Positions 43,331-52,147 of a DNA stretch of 64,000 nucleotides are shown one piece after another; within the stretch, counting starts at the first letter, position 1, and every line of letters starts with the position of its first letter. Under the pieces are notes generated by a model that worked only from the letters and a program-made list of their open reading frames with translations, searched no databases and was not told the DNA's origin. The stretch lies in assembly GCF_010868145.1 (NCBI RefSeq), contig NZ_JAAGUY010000002.1:266245-330244 (forward strand). Reading direction: 5' to 3'. The translations under genes and the position numbers were made by a program. The stretch comes from Nocardia cyriacigeorgica (lineage in GTDB: Bacteria > Actinomycetota > Actinomycetes > Mycobacteriales > Mycobacteriaceae).

Positions 43331-44233
43331 GTGCCAGCTGGTTCGGTGAGTTCGGGAAGCAAGACCACGAGTCTGCCGCGACGTCAGCTCGGCCGGTATC
43401 TGCGCGATATGCGCACCCAGTCGGGGCTGACGATCGCCCAGGCGGCTCGGCTGATGGAGTGGGGTGCCAGCACCCTGCAACGGTTGGAGAAGGGGCAGGC
43501 CGACCGGATCCGCACCATCGATATCCGGGAGCTGTGCCGAATCTACGGCGTCCCCGATCCGCTGGCCGAAGGGCTGGCAGGGCTGGCTCAGCAGGCCGAC
43601 ACCCCGAGTTGGTGGCATGCCTTCGGCGACCTCATTCCCGAAACCTTCGACGTCTATGTGGGTTTGGAGGCCGCAGCGGAGGGGGTCATGGCCTATCAAC
43701 CCGAGATCGTTCTCGGGCTGCTGCAGACCCCGGACTACGCGCGGGCGCTGTATCGCCTCGCCCATCCCGGGGACACGGACGCCGCGCTGGAACAGCGGGT
43801 CCAGGTCCGGCTGCAACGTCAGGCGTTGATCACCCGCAGGGTCGCACCGGCCACGGTGGATGTGGTCCTGCACGAATCGGTACTGCGCCGGATCGTCGGT
43901 GGCACCAAAGTGATGTCGGCTCAGTTGCGTCATCTCGCGGACGTCGGCACCCGGGGCAATGTGACCGTGCGGGTGCTGCCGTTCGCCGCGGGCGTCCCGC
44001 TCGGCGTGGGGACCGGAGCGTTCACCATCCTCGATTTCGGCACCGATCGCGCGGGCAGGCCTCTGGAACCACCGGTGGTGCATGCCGAGGGTCTGACCGG
44101 GGATCTGTATCTCGAACGGCCCGCCGATGTTCGCCGGTACCATCGTGCGCACGAGAACCTCCGGCAGAGTGCGCTGGACGGTCAATCCAGTAGGCACCTG
44201 CTGCGGCAGCTGGCGAAGGAGTTCCTGGCATGA
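43331..44233 (+). CDS. XRE-family regulator with DUF5753 domain
   Basis: A 300-aa regulator. N-terminal Cro/CI HTH (LGRYLRDMRTQSGLTIAQAARLMEWGASTLQRLEKG, residues about 17-55), then a DUF5753 effector domain to the C-terminus (from about 110, with VLGLLQTPDYARAL and VRVLPFAAG). GTG 43331 has GGAG 7 bp upstream; the open frame begins much earlier in non-coding-like sequence. Overlaps the DUF397 gene by ATGA. Such pairs (Scr1/Scr2 type in Streptomyces coelicolor) behave like toxin-antitoxin-style regulators of development and antibiotics. Confidence 0.88.
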   Translation: MPAGSVSSGSKTTSLPRRQLGRYLRDMRTQSGLTIAQAARLMEWGASTLQRLEKGQADRIRTIDIRELCRIYGVPDPLAEGLAGLAQQADTPSWWHAFGDLIPETFDVYVGLEAAAEGVMAYQPEIVLGLLQTPDYARALYRLAHPGDTDAALEQRVQVRLQRQALITRRVAPATVDVVLHESVLRRIVGGTKVMSAQLRHLADVGTRGNVTVRVLPFAAGVPLGVGTGAFTILDFGTDRAGRPLEPPVVHAEGLTGDLYLERPADVRRYHRAHENLRQSALDGQSSRHLLRQLAKEFLA

Positions 44234-44460
44234 GTATCGACAAGGGCGCCGAGATCGATCTCTCCGGCGCCACCTGGCTGCGGGCCGGCGAGGGCGAGGG
44301 TGGCGACAGCGTCGAGGTGGCACTGCTGGCCGATGGCCACGTCGGTATGCGAGACGGCAAGGATCCCGACGGCCCGGCATTGATCTTCACACCCGGTGAA
44401 TGGGCCGCCTTCACCGCCGGTGTGCAGGATGGCGAATTCGACCGGCCGGGCCGTTCCTGA
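44230..44460 (+). CDS. DUF397 family protein
   Basis: A 76-aa DUF397 protein: GATWLRAGEGEGGDSVEVALL, VGMRDGKDPDGPALIFTPGEWAAFTAGVQDGEFD are classic blocks (here in two parts). It is the partner of the preceding XRE/DUF5753 regulator, coupled through a 4-bp overlap, and is thought to bind or modulate it. Acidic and cytoplasmic. Confidence 0.88.
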   Translation: MSIDKGAEIDLSGATWLRAGEGEGGDSVEVALLADGHVGMRDGKDPDGPALIFTPGEWAAFTAGVQDGEFDRPGRS

Positions 44461-44527
44461 CTCCGGTCCCGAGAGCCCACGGCCTGCCTGGGGTTTGACT
44501 GCTCAGATAACGGGTAGACAACAACTT

Positions 44528-44725
44528 GTGGACCGTGGGCTGAAAAACTCCCACCCCTTGTACCGCAGATTGCGGCCGCATGATTGGGTCGAATGGCTCA
44601 TCATCGCGCTGCTCTTCGCGGTGTCGGCGGTGGGTATCTATGTACTCACCGGCTCGTTGGCGTCGGCATTGTTCGTCGGCGCACTGGTATGGCTGGTGGC
44701 AGCGGGCGTGGTAGCCCTGCTCTGA
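44528..44725 (+). CDS. small membrane protein, two TM segments
   Basis: A 65-aa hypothetical protein: basic N-terminus (LYRRLRPHDWVEW) then two hydrophobic helices (about 21-40 and 45-65) separated by a short turn. No family recognised. GTG 44528 has only a weak GGGTAG upstream. Converges on the sdhB gene, whose stop lies 6 bp away. Confidence 0.55.
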   Translation: MDRGLKNSHPLYRRLRPHDWVEWLIIALLFAVSAVGIYVLTGSLASALFVGALVWLVAAGVVALL

Positions 44726-44731
44726 ATCGGC

Positions 44732-45478
44732 TCAGCGACGAAACAGCTTGTTGCCCAGCCAGACCAGCGGATCGTACTTCCGATCGACCACCCGTTCCTT
44801 CATCGGGATGAGCGCATTATCGGTGATCTTGATGTGTTCGGGGCACACCTCGGTACAGCATTTGGTGATATTGCAGTAGCCGAGACCATGTTCTTCCTGG
44901 GCCATATCTCGACGGTCGGCGACATCGAGCGGATGCATCTCCAGTTCGGCGATGCGCATCAGGAAACGCGGACCGGAAAATGCATGCTTGTTGTCCTCAT
45001 GATCGCGCACGACGTGACATGTGTTCTGGCACAAGAAACATTCGATGCATTTGCGGAACTCCTGCGACCGCTCCACATCGACCTGCTTCATGCGATAGTC
45101 GCCCGGTTTCAGATCCGCCGGCGGAGTGAACGACGGTATCTCCCTGGCTTTCTCGTAGTTGTACGACACGTCGGTCACCAGATCCTTGATGACCGGGAAG
45201 GTTCGCATCGGCGTGACGGTGATGAGCTCGGCCTCGGTGAAGGTCGACATCCGGGTCATGCACAGCAGCCGCGGCCTGCCGTTCACCTCGGCCGAACACG
45301 AACCACATTTGCCTGCCTTGCAATTCCAGCGCACCGCGAGATCGGGCGCCTGGGTGGCCTGCAACCGGTGGATGATGTCGAGCACCACCTCGCCCTCGTG
45401 CACGGGCACGGTGAAGTCGTGCAGCTCGCCGCCGTCGATATCGCCGCGCCAGATGCGGAACCTGGCGTCGTAACCCAT
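44732..45478 (-). CDS. sdhB: succinate dehydrogenase iron-sulfur subunit (Sdh1 type)
   Basis: A 248-aa Fe-S subunit. Ferredoxin domain binds [2Fe-2S] through CKAGKCGSC and a later LLC; the C-terminal domain holds CIECFLCQNTC and CCTEVCP for [4Fe-4S]/[3Fe-4S]. Same length as Rv0247c of the mycobacterial Sdh1 complex. It passes electrons from SdhA to menaquinone in the membrane. The ATG lies 2 bp after the sdhA stop, so the three sdh genes are one operon. The frame extends to 45769, but that part is within sdhA. Confidence 0.95.
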   Translation of the reverse strand: MGYDARFRIWRGDIDGGELHDFTVPVHEGEVVLDIIHRLQATQAPDLAVRWNCKAGKCGSCSAEVNGRPRLLCMTRMSTFTEAELITVTPMRTFPVIKDLVTDVSYNYEKAREIPSFTPPADLKPGDYRMKQVDVERSQEFRKCIECFLCQNTCHVVRDHEDNKHAFSGPRFLMRIAELEMHPLDVADRRDMAQEEHGLGYCNITKCCTEVCPEHIKITDNALIPMKERVVDRKYDPLVWLGNKLFRR

Positions 45479-45480
45479 AG

Positions 45481-47418
45481 TCAGGCCTCTCCGTCGGTGG
45501 AAACTCCGGTCGCCGGATGTCCGGCGAGTTCGGCTGGGGTGTAGTACTTCTCGAGCTCGGAAAGATCGAACAGTGCCAGCAGTTCGGGCCGCATCGGCAC
45601 CTGATCCTCGACCGTCACCGCCACACCCGGCACGACATCGTCGGGTCGAGCCGGATCCAGCGCGCAGACCAGAAGTTTGTTGCGCCACGCCGGATCCATG
45701 GCCGGATGATCGTCGCGGGTATGCCCACCGCGGCTCTCGGTACGCAGCAGCGCTGCCTCCGCGACACATTCGCTGACCAGCAGCATGTTGCGCAGGTCGA
45801 GTGCGAGATGCCAGCCCGGATTGAACTGGCGGTGCCCTTCGACGGTCACCGTTGCGAATCGCGTGCGCAGTTCGGCCAGCTTGTCGACGGCCTCACGCAC
45901 CTCGTGTTCCTTGCGGATGATGCCGACCAGATCGTTCATGGTCTGCTGCAGATCGGTGTGCAGGGTGTAGGGGTTCTCGCCGGTGCCGGTGGCGGGTGGA
46001 TCGAACGGCGACAGCGCGATCTTCGCGGCCGTGGCGATATCGCCGTCGGCGATGGACGGCCGACTCTCCAGGCCTTCCACATAGGCGGCCGCACCGAGTC
46101 CGGCTCTGCGCCCGAAAACCAGCAGGTCCGACAGCGAATTGCCGCCGAGCCGGTTCGAGCCGTGCATACCGCCGGAACACTCACCCGCCGCGAACAACCC
46201 GGGGACTCGCGCGGCACCGGTGTCGGGGTCGACCTCGATGCCACCCATCACGTAATGGCAGGTCGGGCCGACTTCCATGGGTTCTTTGGTGATGTCGACG
46301 TCGGCCAGCTCCTTGAACTGGTGATGCATCGACGGCAGCCTGCGTACGATCTCGTCGGCGGGCATACGGGAGGCGATATCGAGGTAGACCCCGCCGTGTT
46401 CGGTACCGCGACCGGCCTTGACCTCTTCGTTGATGGCGCGGGCCACCTCATCGCGCGGCAGCAGGTCGGGGGTGCGGCGCGCGGAATCGTTGTCGCGCAG
46501 CCACTGGTCGGCCTCCGCCTCGGTTTCTGCGTACTGTCCCTTGAACACGGCCGGGATGTAGTCGAACATGAACCGCTTGCCGTCGGTGTTCTTCAGTACA
46601 CCGCCGTCGCCGCGCACACCCTCGGTGACCAGGATGCCCTTCACACTCGGCGGCCAGACCATCCCGGTCGGATGGAACTGCAGGAACTCCATATTGATCA
46701 GGGCGGCGCCTGCCCGCAGCGCGAGGGCGTGACCATCGCCGGTGTACTCCCAGGAGTTCGAGGTGACCTTGTAGGACTTGCCGATGCCGCCGGTCGCCAG
46801 CACCACAGCGGGGGTCTCGAAGAGAATGAACCGGCCCGATTCGCGCCAGTAGCCGAACGCGCCGCTGATCCGGTCGCCGTCCTTGAGCAGCTCGGTCACC
46901 GTGCATTCGGCGAAGACCTTGATCCGCGACTCGTAGTCGCCGGTCTCGGCGAAATCCTCCTGCTGCAACGAGACGATCTTCTGCTGCATCGTCCGGATGA
47001 TCTCGAGGCCGGTCCGGTCGCCGACATGGGCGAGGCGCGGATACGTGTGGCCGCCGAAGTTGCGCTGACTGATGCGACCATCGGGTGTCCGATCGAACAG
47101 CGCGCCATAGCTTTCCAGCTCCCACACCCGGTCGGGTGCTTCGCGCGCGTGCAGTTCGGCCATCCGCCAGTTGTTGAGGAACTTGCCACCGCGCATGGTG
47201 TCGCGGTAATGGGTCTCCCAGTTGTCCTTCTCGTTGGCGTTGCCCATCGAGGCCGCGCAGCCACCTTCGGCCATGACGGTATGTGCCTTGCCGAACAGCG
47301 ATTTACACACCACCGCTACCGACAAACCGTGTTCACGTGCCTCGATTACCGCGCGCAGTCCGGCGCCACCGGCACCGATCACGACGACGTCGTATGCGTG
47401 CCGTTCCACTTCTGGCAT
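45481..47418 (-). CDS. sdhA: succinate dehydrogenase/fumarate reductase flavoprotein subunit (Sdh1 type)
   Basis: A 645-aa flavoprotein. FAD motif VVVIGAGGAGLRAVIEA at the N-terminus, covalent-FAD region KAHTVMAEGGCAAS, and the substrate-region GGIEVDPDTGAARVPGLFAAGE with SGGMHGSNRLGGNSL. It oxidises succinate to fumarate. Matches Rv0248c in length and order, so it is the Sdh1 rather than the Sdh2 type. Start ATG 47418, 15 bp after the membrane-subunit stop. Confidence 0.95.
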   Translation of the reverse strand: MPEVERHAYDVVVIGAGGAGLRAVIEAREHGLSVAVVCKSLFGKAHTVMAEGGCAASMGNANEKDNWETHYRDTMRGGKFLNNWRMAELHAREAPDRVWELESYGALFDRTPDGRISQRNFGGHTYPRLAHVGDRTGLEIIRTMQQKIVSLQQEDFAETGDYESRIKVFAECTVTELLKDGDRISGAFGYWRESGRFILFETPAVVLATGGIGKSYKVTSNSWEYTGDGHALALRAGAALINMEFLQFHPTGMVWPPSVKGILVTEGVRGDGGVLKNTDGKRFMFDYIPAVFKGQYAETEAEADQWLRDNDSARRTPDLLPRDEVARAINEEVKAGRGTEHGGVYLDIASRMPADEIVRRLPSMHHQFKELADVDITKEPMEVGPTCHYVMGGIEVDPDTGAARVPGLFAAGECSGGMHGSNRLGGNSLSDLLVFGRRAGLGAAAYVEGLESRPSIADGDIATAAKIALSPFDPPATGTGENPYTLHTDLQQTMNDLVGIIRKEHEVREAVDKLAELRTRFATVTVEGHRQFNPGWHLALDLRNMLLVSECVAEAALLRTESRGGHTRDDHPAMDPAWRNKLLVCALDPARPDDVVPGVAVTVEDQVPMRPELLALFDLSELEKYYTPAELAGHPATGVSTDGEA

Positions 47419-47433
47419 AGCCGCGAAAACTCC

Positions 47434-48264
47434 TCAGTCGATGAATCGAAGATCCGAAATCGTCCCGCTGGCAACCAACATCACGTAGAAGTCGGTCAGC
47501 ATGAGCGTGCCGAGAGTGGTCCAGGCCAGGGCCATGTGCCGGGTGTTGAGCTTGGAGATCTGGGTCCAGAACCAGTACCGCACCGGGTGGGCGGAGAAGT
47601 GTTTGAGCCTGCCTCCGGCGATATGCCTGCAGGAATGGCAGGACACGGTGTAGGCCCAGAGCAGGATCACGTTGCCGGTGAGGATCAGGCTGCCGAGGCC
47701 CATCCCGAATCCGCCGGTCGCGCCGTGATAGGCGCCGATGGCGTCGTAGGTGTTGATCACCGAGATGATCACCGCGACATAGAAGAAGTAGCGGTGCACG
47801 TTCTGGATGATCAGCGGCAGCCTGGTTTCGCCGCTGTAGGTCTTGTGCGGTTCGGCGACCGCGCAGGCGGGCGGTGACAGCCACACGGACCGGTAGTAGG
47901 CCTTGCGGTAGTAGTAGCAGGTCAGCCGGAAACCGAGCAGGAACGGCAGCGCCACGAACCCGAGCGGAAGGATCGCCGGGATCTCGCCGAACGGCGTGCC
48001 GAAATGGCTGGATCCCTCGACACAGGAGGTGCTCAGGCACGGTGAGTAGAACGGCGTCAGATAGTGGTAGTCGGCGACCCAATATGCCGTGCGCACATAG
48101 GATCTGACCGTCGCATAGATCACGAACGCGGCAAGGCCGAGCACCGTGAACAGTGGGGGCACCCACCATCGGTCGGTACGCAGCGTCTGCTGCGAGATCC
48201 GGGCCCTGGTCCTGCTGAATACGCCGGTTCCCGATTCGGGGGTCACGGTCGGTGCGGCACTCAC
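47434..48264 (-). CDS. sdhC: succinate dehydrogenase membrane anchor (Sdh1 type)
   Basis: A 276-aa membrane subunit with five or so hydrophobic segments. His residues in helices (IIQNVHRYFFY, CHSCRHIAGG, NTRHMALAW) are candidate haem or quinone ligands. Length and order match Rv0249c, the single-chain anchor of Sdh1. GTG 48264 has GAGGGA 8 bp upstream and is preferred to the ORF start at 48339. It leads the sdh operon. Confidence 0.88.
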   Translation of the reverse strand: MSAAPTVTPESGTGVFSRTRARISQQTLRTDRWWVPPLFTVLGLAAFVIYATVRSYVRTAYWVADYHYLTPFYSPCLSTSCVEGSSHFGTPFGEIPAILPLGFVALPFLLGFRLTCYYYRKAYYRSVWLSPPACAVAEPHKTYSGETRLPLIIQNVHRYFFYVAVIISVINTYDAIGAYHGATGGFGMGLGSLILTGNVILLWAYTVSCHSCRHIAGGRLKHFSAHPVRYWFWTQISKLNTRHMALAWTTLGTLMLTDFYVMLVASGTISDLRFID

Positions 48265-48498
48265 CGGTCGATCCCTCGCTGATCCGCGGTGCGGGTGGTC
48301 ATCATTACCTCCGCGATCGAATGTGATGAGGAGCACCATACGCCGCAGGTGCTATCGCATGAGCAGGGTCTCGCCAACGCGGCCCCCGCTACATGCGGGT
48401 GATTTGTATCACAGTCGACCGCCGGCGAAGCTCTGCGCACCGGTGCGGTGAACCGGCGGCAACTCGTCGATGCGGGAACGAATCCGGAGGTGAACGCA

Positions 48499-48531
48499 CG
48501 ACGTCCGCCCGCGCGGGGCGGGCGGACGTCG
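48499..48531. terminator. terminator of the 95-aa hypothetical gene
   Basis: 14-bp perfect stem (CGACGTCCGCCCGC and complement) with a 5-nt loop, 7 bp beyond the stop on the minus strand. Confidence 0.8.
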
Positions 48532-48537
48532 GCAGGG

Positions 48538-48825
48538 CTACTTCGTTCGGGGACGCGAGTGGAAGCCGAGGCCTTCGTCCTGCGCGCCCATCCAGGCGGC
48601 CTCGTCGGACTTGCTGTCCGGGACGTAGATGGGAGCCTGTGAGCGCTTGGGCACCACCGGCGGTGGTGACTGCTCGAGCTCGTCGGTATCGATGGCGAGT
48701 CGCTCCAGATCGTTCTCCAAGCGGCGCACCGTATTGGCGTCGCCGTAGTTCGCGCGCAGTGCCTCTATGGACTGCCGGAGTTGGCCGACGGCGTAGCGGA
48801 GATCCGCGAATTCGCTGCGTGTCAT
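48538..48825 (-). CDS. conserved-looking small hypothetical protein
   Basis: A 95-aa soluble protein. The first half is a helix/coiled coil (FADLRYAVGQLRQSIEALRA, then NTVRRLENDLERLAIDTDELEQ); the second half is Pro-rich then polar (KSDEAAWMGAQDEGLGF). No known motif. AGGAGG precedes the ATG and a strong terminator follows, so it is a real monocistronic gene. Function unknown. Confidence 0.75.
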   Translation of the reverse strand: MTRSEFADLRYAVGQLRQSIEALRANYGDANTVRRLENDLERLAIDTDELEQSPPPVVPKRSQAPIYVPDSKSDEAAWMGAQDEGLGFHSRPRTK

Positions 48826-48989
48826 CGATTCCTCCTGAGTTCATACCCGGTCATCCGGATCGGCTACCGCGCGGACCTCGCTGGCCGCGTGACGGCGTGT
48901 CGTTGTGACCGACCACACATCGTGATCTACAACACAGTAGCTCGAGTTCTCGGATTCGGCTCGTCGGATACCGGTGAGTAGCCGAACGA

Positions 48990-49958
48990 TCATCCGGCGA
49001 CCGCGTAGTCCCTGCTGTGTCCGCGTGCCGCTGTGAACGCGCGCTCGACCAGACCGGCAACCGAGGCGGCGACCTCCTCCGAGCGTTCGAGGATCACGCT
49101 GTGACCGGCCCCTTCGAGCCGGACCAGTTCCGAGCTCGACAGCTGCGAGGCGAGTACGACCGAGTGTGTGAACGGCACCATGATGTCCGCGGTGCCCGCG
49201 AGCACCAGTGCGGGGATCGCGCCGAGCCGATGCAGCACGGCCGTCTCGTCGAAGGCCATCAGGGAGGCGAGGAATCCGGCCATGGTGAGTAGTGACGTCT
49301 CGTTCAACATGGCCGTCGCGAGGGCGACCAGACGCGGATTCACCTTTCTGGTACCGAAATTCGCCTCTCGGAGGATAGGTTCGAGGATTCGCCGCGACAG
49401 GCTTTTCGATGCCTGCAACAACCGGGGTGCCCGGCGCACCGCGAAATGTAGCGAGTTCACCGCATGCCGGTTCAGGAGTCGGCCGAGCCCGACCTCGGTG
49501 AGACCATTGGCCGCGCCCGAGATGAGCCCGACCCCGACGACACGGGTGCCGATCGCTTCCGGGAAGAGCCGGGAGTAGGCGAGCACCACCATCGCGCCCA
49601 TGGAATGACCGACCAGCACCACCGGACCGCGTGGGGCCACCGTCCGGAGCACGGTGTCGAGGTCGCGGCCGAGCTGTTCGATGGTGTAGGTCGCATGGTC
49701 GCCTGCACCGGATTCGCCGTGGCCGCGGTGGTCGTAGAACACCATGCGGGTGGCTTCGCCCCACTGGCGCAGCAGGTGTTCGCGCAGGAAGGACCACGAT
49801 TCGGTGCGCAGGCAATGTCCGTGCGCGAAGACAACGGTCAACGGTGCGTCGTCGGAGCCGAAGGTGCGTACGGCGAGCGGGACGCCGTCGTCGGTGGACA
49901 CGGTGAGACGGTGGCCGTCGTAGTCGGCGGCCCGGCGGGGGCGGGTCATCGTGGACAT
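48990..49958 (-). CDS. alpha/beta hydrolase
   Basis: A 322-aa hydrolase. Motifs: FAHGHCLRTESW (oxyanion region), DHRGHGES, nucleophile elbow VGHSMGAMV (Ser), acid in LAGTADIMVP, and His in EGAGHSVILER. Complete catalytic triad. No signal peptide, so cytoplasmic. AGGAGAAA before ATG 49958. Substrate unknown. It is divergent from the kinase operon across 437 bp. Confidence 0.88.
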   Translation of the reverse strand: MSTMTRPRRAADYDGHRLTVSTDDGVPLAVRTFGSDDAPLTVVFAHGHCLRTESWSFLREHLLRQWGEATRMVFYDHRGHGESGAGDHATYTIEQLGRDLDTVLRTVAPRGPVVLVGHSMGAMVVLAYSRLFPEAIGTRVVGVGLISGAANGLTEVGLGRLLNRHAVNSLHFAVRRAPRLLQASKSLSRRILEPILREANFGTRKVNPRLVALATAMLNETSLLTMAGFLASLMAFDETAVLHRLGAIPALVLAGTADIMVPFTHSVVLASQLSSSELVRLEGAGHSVILERSEEVAASVAGLVERAFTAARGHSRDYAVAG

Positions 49959-50395
49959 GACTTTCTCCTGTCTGGCCCCACCGTCGGGCGTGCACCCGCA
50001 CCGTGGTCGGAGTGTTCTTGCCGGGTTGTCGCTGTGCCTTTCCGCCTCGTTAGCTGCTCGTACCTGGTGTTATGCACACGTTGCCGAACCGAGTCCGGTG
50101 GTCGATCTGGGGTGGGAGCCGAGATCGACAGGAAAATCTCGCGTTGTCTAGTAATTCGGCTAGAGATATTAAGAGAGTGCTGAGCTGAGACGCCAGGCTT
50201 CTATTCGCAAATCGAGCAGATTTGCTAGATTGCCGAAGATTGTCATCGCATCGCTCGCCTGGTGGCTGCGCGGGTGCCGTGATTCCATTCTCGAAAGCGC
50301 GAAAAGTCTTGTAGCGTATGCGAACCGGTAGATCGCCGTCGCTCGGCCGGGTCGTTTCGTGCGAATCCGGCCCTCGGGAACTCAGGGGACGACAC
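49959..50395. promoter_or_regulatory. 437-bp divergent region upstream of the kinase operon
   Basis: AT-richer in its right half. Contains TCTAG/CTAGA (50147-50164) and the 7-5-7 dyad GCAAATC/GATTTGC (50207-50225). The region should hold both the hydrolase and kinase promoters; no gene is supported in it. Confidence 0.5.
50207..50225. promoter_or_regulatory. operator-like dyad GCAAATC-N5-GATTTGC
   Basis: Perfect 7-bp arms around GAGCA, about 170 bp before the kinase start. Possible regulator site for the kinase operon. Confidence 0.45.
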
Positions 50396-52147
50396 GTGGT
50401 ACTGCGGTTGGGTGAACCGTTCGCCGATTACCGGATCGAGCAGGAGCTCGGTGCGGGCGGCATGGGCGTGGTCTACCGCGCCACGCACCCGCGGCTACCG
50501 AGGACGGTGGCGCTGAAGGTGCTCGACCCGGCGAAGGCGGGCAGGCGCAATATCCAGCTGTTCAGCCGGGAAGCCGACCTGGTGTGCGGGCTCTCGCACA
50601 CCAACATCGTCATGATCCTGGATCGGGGCGAAACCGACGGCGTCTGCTGGATCGAAATGGAGTACGTCGACGGCCCAAACGCCGCCGAGCTGCTGTCGCG
50701 CGAACCTCATGGGCTCGACCCCGATCGCGCCGTGCACATCATCGGCGACGCGGCCGCCGGGCTCGATTACGCCCACCGCAACAACGTCGTCCACCGCGAT
50801 ATCAAGCCGTCCAATCTGCTGGTCGCGACGGTCGACGGTCGCGAGCGCACCCTGGTCGCCGATTTCGGAATCGCCCGCAGCCTCGCGGACGGGGCCACCC
50901 TCACCAGGGCGGGGATGCGCGAATACACCCCGCACTACGTCGCGCCGGAACGGTTCGTCAGCTCCGTGCCCGACCATCGATCCGATATCTACTCCCTCGG
51001 CGCGACGCTCTACCAGCTGCTGACCGGCTCGGTGCCCTACCCGAGCCGCGGTGATCAAGAGCTGATCAACGCCCATCGCAACGAGCCGGCCCCGGTCCCG
51101 ACACTGATACGTCCCTCGTTGCCCGCCGCCATGGACGAGGTCATCGCCAAGGCCATGGCGAAGGATCCCGGCCAGCGGTTCCAGTCCTGCGGCGAGCTGA
51201 CCGCGGCTGCCCGCGCGGCGCTCGGCGGTGCGCCGCCATACCCGGACGAACCGAGCGGAAACCCGGCGCCGGCTCGCATGGCTCCGAGCGACCCCGCTCA
51301 TGCCGGGTCGGGCGACGCCTCGCCGCACGATACGACGAGCACCACGCGCGAATCCGTCGCCCTCGCGACAACCACCGCCGATCCGACGCCTCCCGATACC
51401 GCCGAGCTGCCGATCACATCCGGTGTCGCGGCCAGCGCCGACCCGACGAATGCCGGGGTAGACGGTGCGGTAGCAGTCGCCGGCGCGGCCGCACCCGTGA
51501 CGCCGGAGGCGGCCGAGACCAGTCGTGGACCAGCTGCGCCGCGCGAACAGCAAGATTCGGCGACCTCGGCTGCCGGTGCGAATGGGATGGCCGATACCAG
51601 CGCCGAGAAGCACGCGAACAGCTCATTCTCATGGCGAGCTGTTCCGCGTCGGCTATGGCCTATCGCCGGGACTGTGGTGGTGGGCGCGGTGGCGGCAGGC
51701 GTAGTCCTGTTCAGTGCGGGAACCGAACCCGGTACGCCCGCCGAACCAGGCGCCGGCACGTCGACGGGAGCGGCCGCGGAACTCGGCGGGCGCATCCGGG
51801 AACGGTGCTACTGGCCGATCCGTATACCCGCCGATAACGGCACGTATTTTGAGCTGCCCAGTCGCGAACAAGGCCACGTCGACGCGCAATGCATCCTCAA
51901 TCAGGGCGACCGTGGCGATGGCGTCGCCGCCGTCCAGCGTGCGCTGACGCTGTGCCACTCGATTCCACTGAGCGTGAACGGGATCTACGACCACCCAACC
52001 ATGACGGCTGTCCGCCATCTGCAACAGGAGAGAGGCGTCAAAGTCGACGGCATCTACGGCCCGCAGACTCGGACCGAGGTGCTCGAATGGCCGGTCTTTC
52101 GCGAGTCGGACGGTGAGTTCGACGGCACCTGCGGGCGGTCGGATTGA
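50396..52147 (+). CDS. Ser/Thr protein kinase with extracellular peptidoglycan-binding domain
   Basis: A 583-aa transmembrane kinase. Kinase domain (about 8-275): Gly loop GAGGMG (19-24), Lys41, HRDIKPSN (Asp135), DFG (156-158). Then ~145 residues of Pro/Ala/Thr-rich juxtamembrane linker, one TM helix (421-442) and an extracellular PG_binding_1-type repeat (about 499-562: GDRGDGVAAVQRAL, VDGIYGPQTR), with four Cys (about 471, 499, 520, 579) for two disulfides. Most actinobacterial sensor kinases use PASTA repeats; this one uses a wall-binding domain. GTG 50396 has AGGGGAC upstream; ATG 50318 has no such site. Overlaps the next gene by TTGA. Confidence 0.88.
   Translation: MVLRLGEPFADYRIEQELGAGGMGVVYRATHPRLPRTVALKVLDPAKAGRRNIQLFSREADLVCGLSHTNIVMILDRGETDGVCWIEMEYVDGPNAAELLSREPHGLDPDRAVHIIGDAAAGLDYAHRNNVVHRDIKPSNLLVATVDGRERTLVADFGIARSLADGATLTRAGMREYTPHYVAPERFVSSVPDHRSDIYSLGATLYQLLTGSVPYPSRGDQELINAHRNEPAPVPTLIRPSLPAAMDEVIAKAMAKDPGQRFQSCGELTAAARAALGGAPPYPDEPSGNPAPARMAPSDPAHAGSGDASPHDTTSTTRESVALATTTADPTPPDTAELPITSGVAASADPTNAGVDGAVAVAGAAAPVTPEAAETSRGPAAPREQQDSATSAAGANGMADTSAEKHANSSFSWRAVPRRLWPIAGTVVVGAVAAGVVLFSAGTEPGTPAEPGAGTSTGAAAELGGRIRERCYWPIRIPADNGTYFELPSREQGHVDAQCILNQGDRGDGVAAVQRALTLCHSIPLSVNGIYDHPTMTAVRHLQQERGVKVDGIYGPQTRTEVLEWPVFRESDGEFDGTCGRSD

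Noticed and set aside
45517..47877. 786-codon open frame antisense to the sdh genes
   Set aside because: Mirror frame of sdhA/sdhC; His/Asp/Arg-rich translation without motifs.
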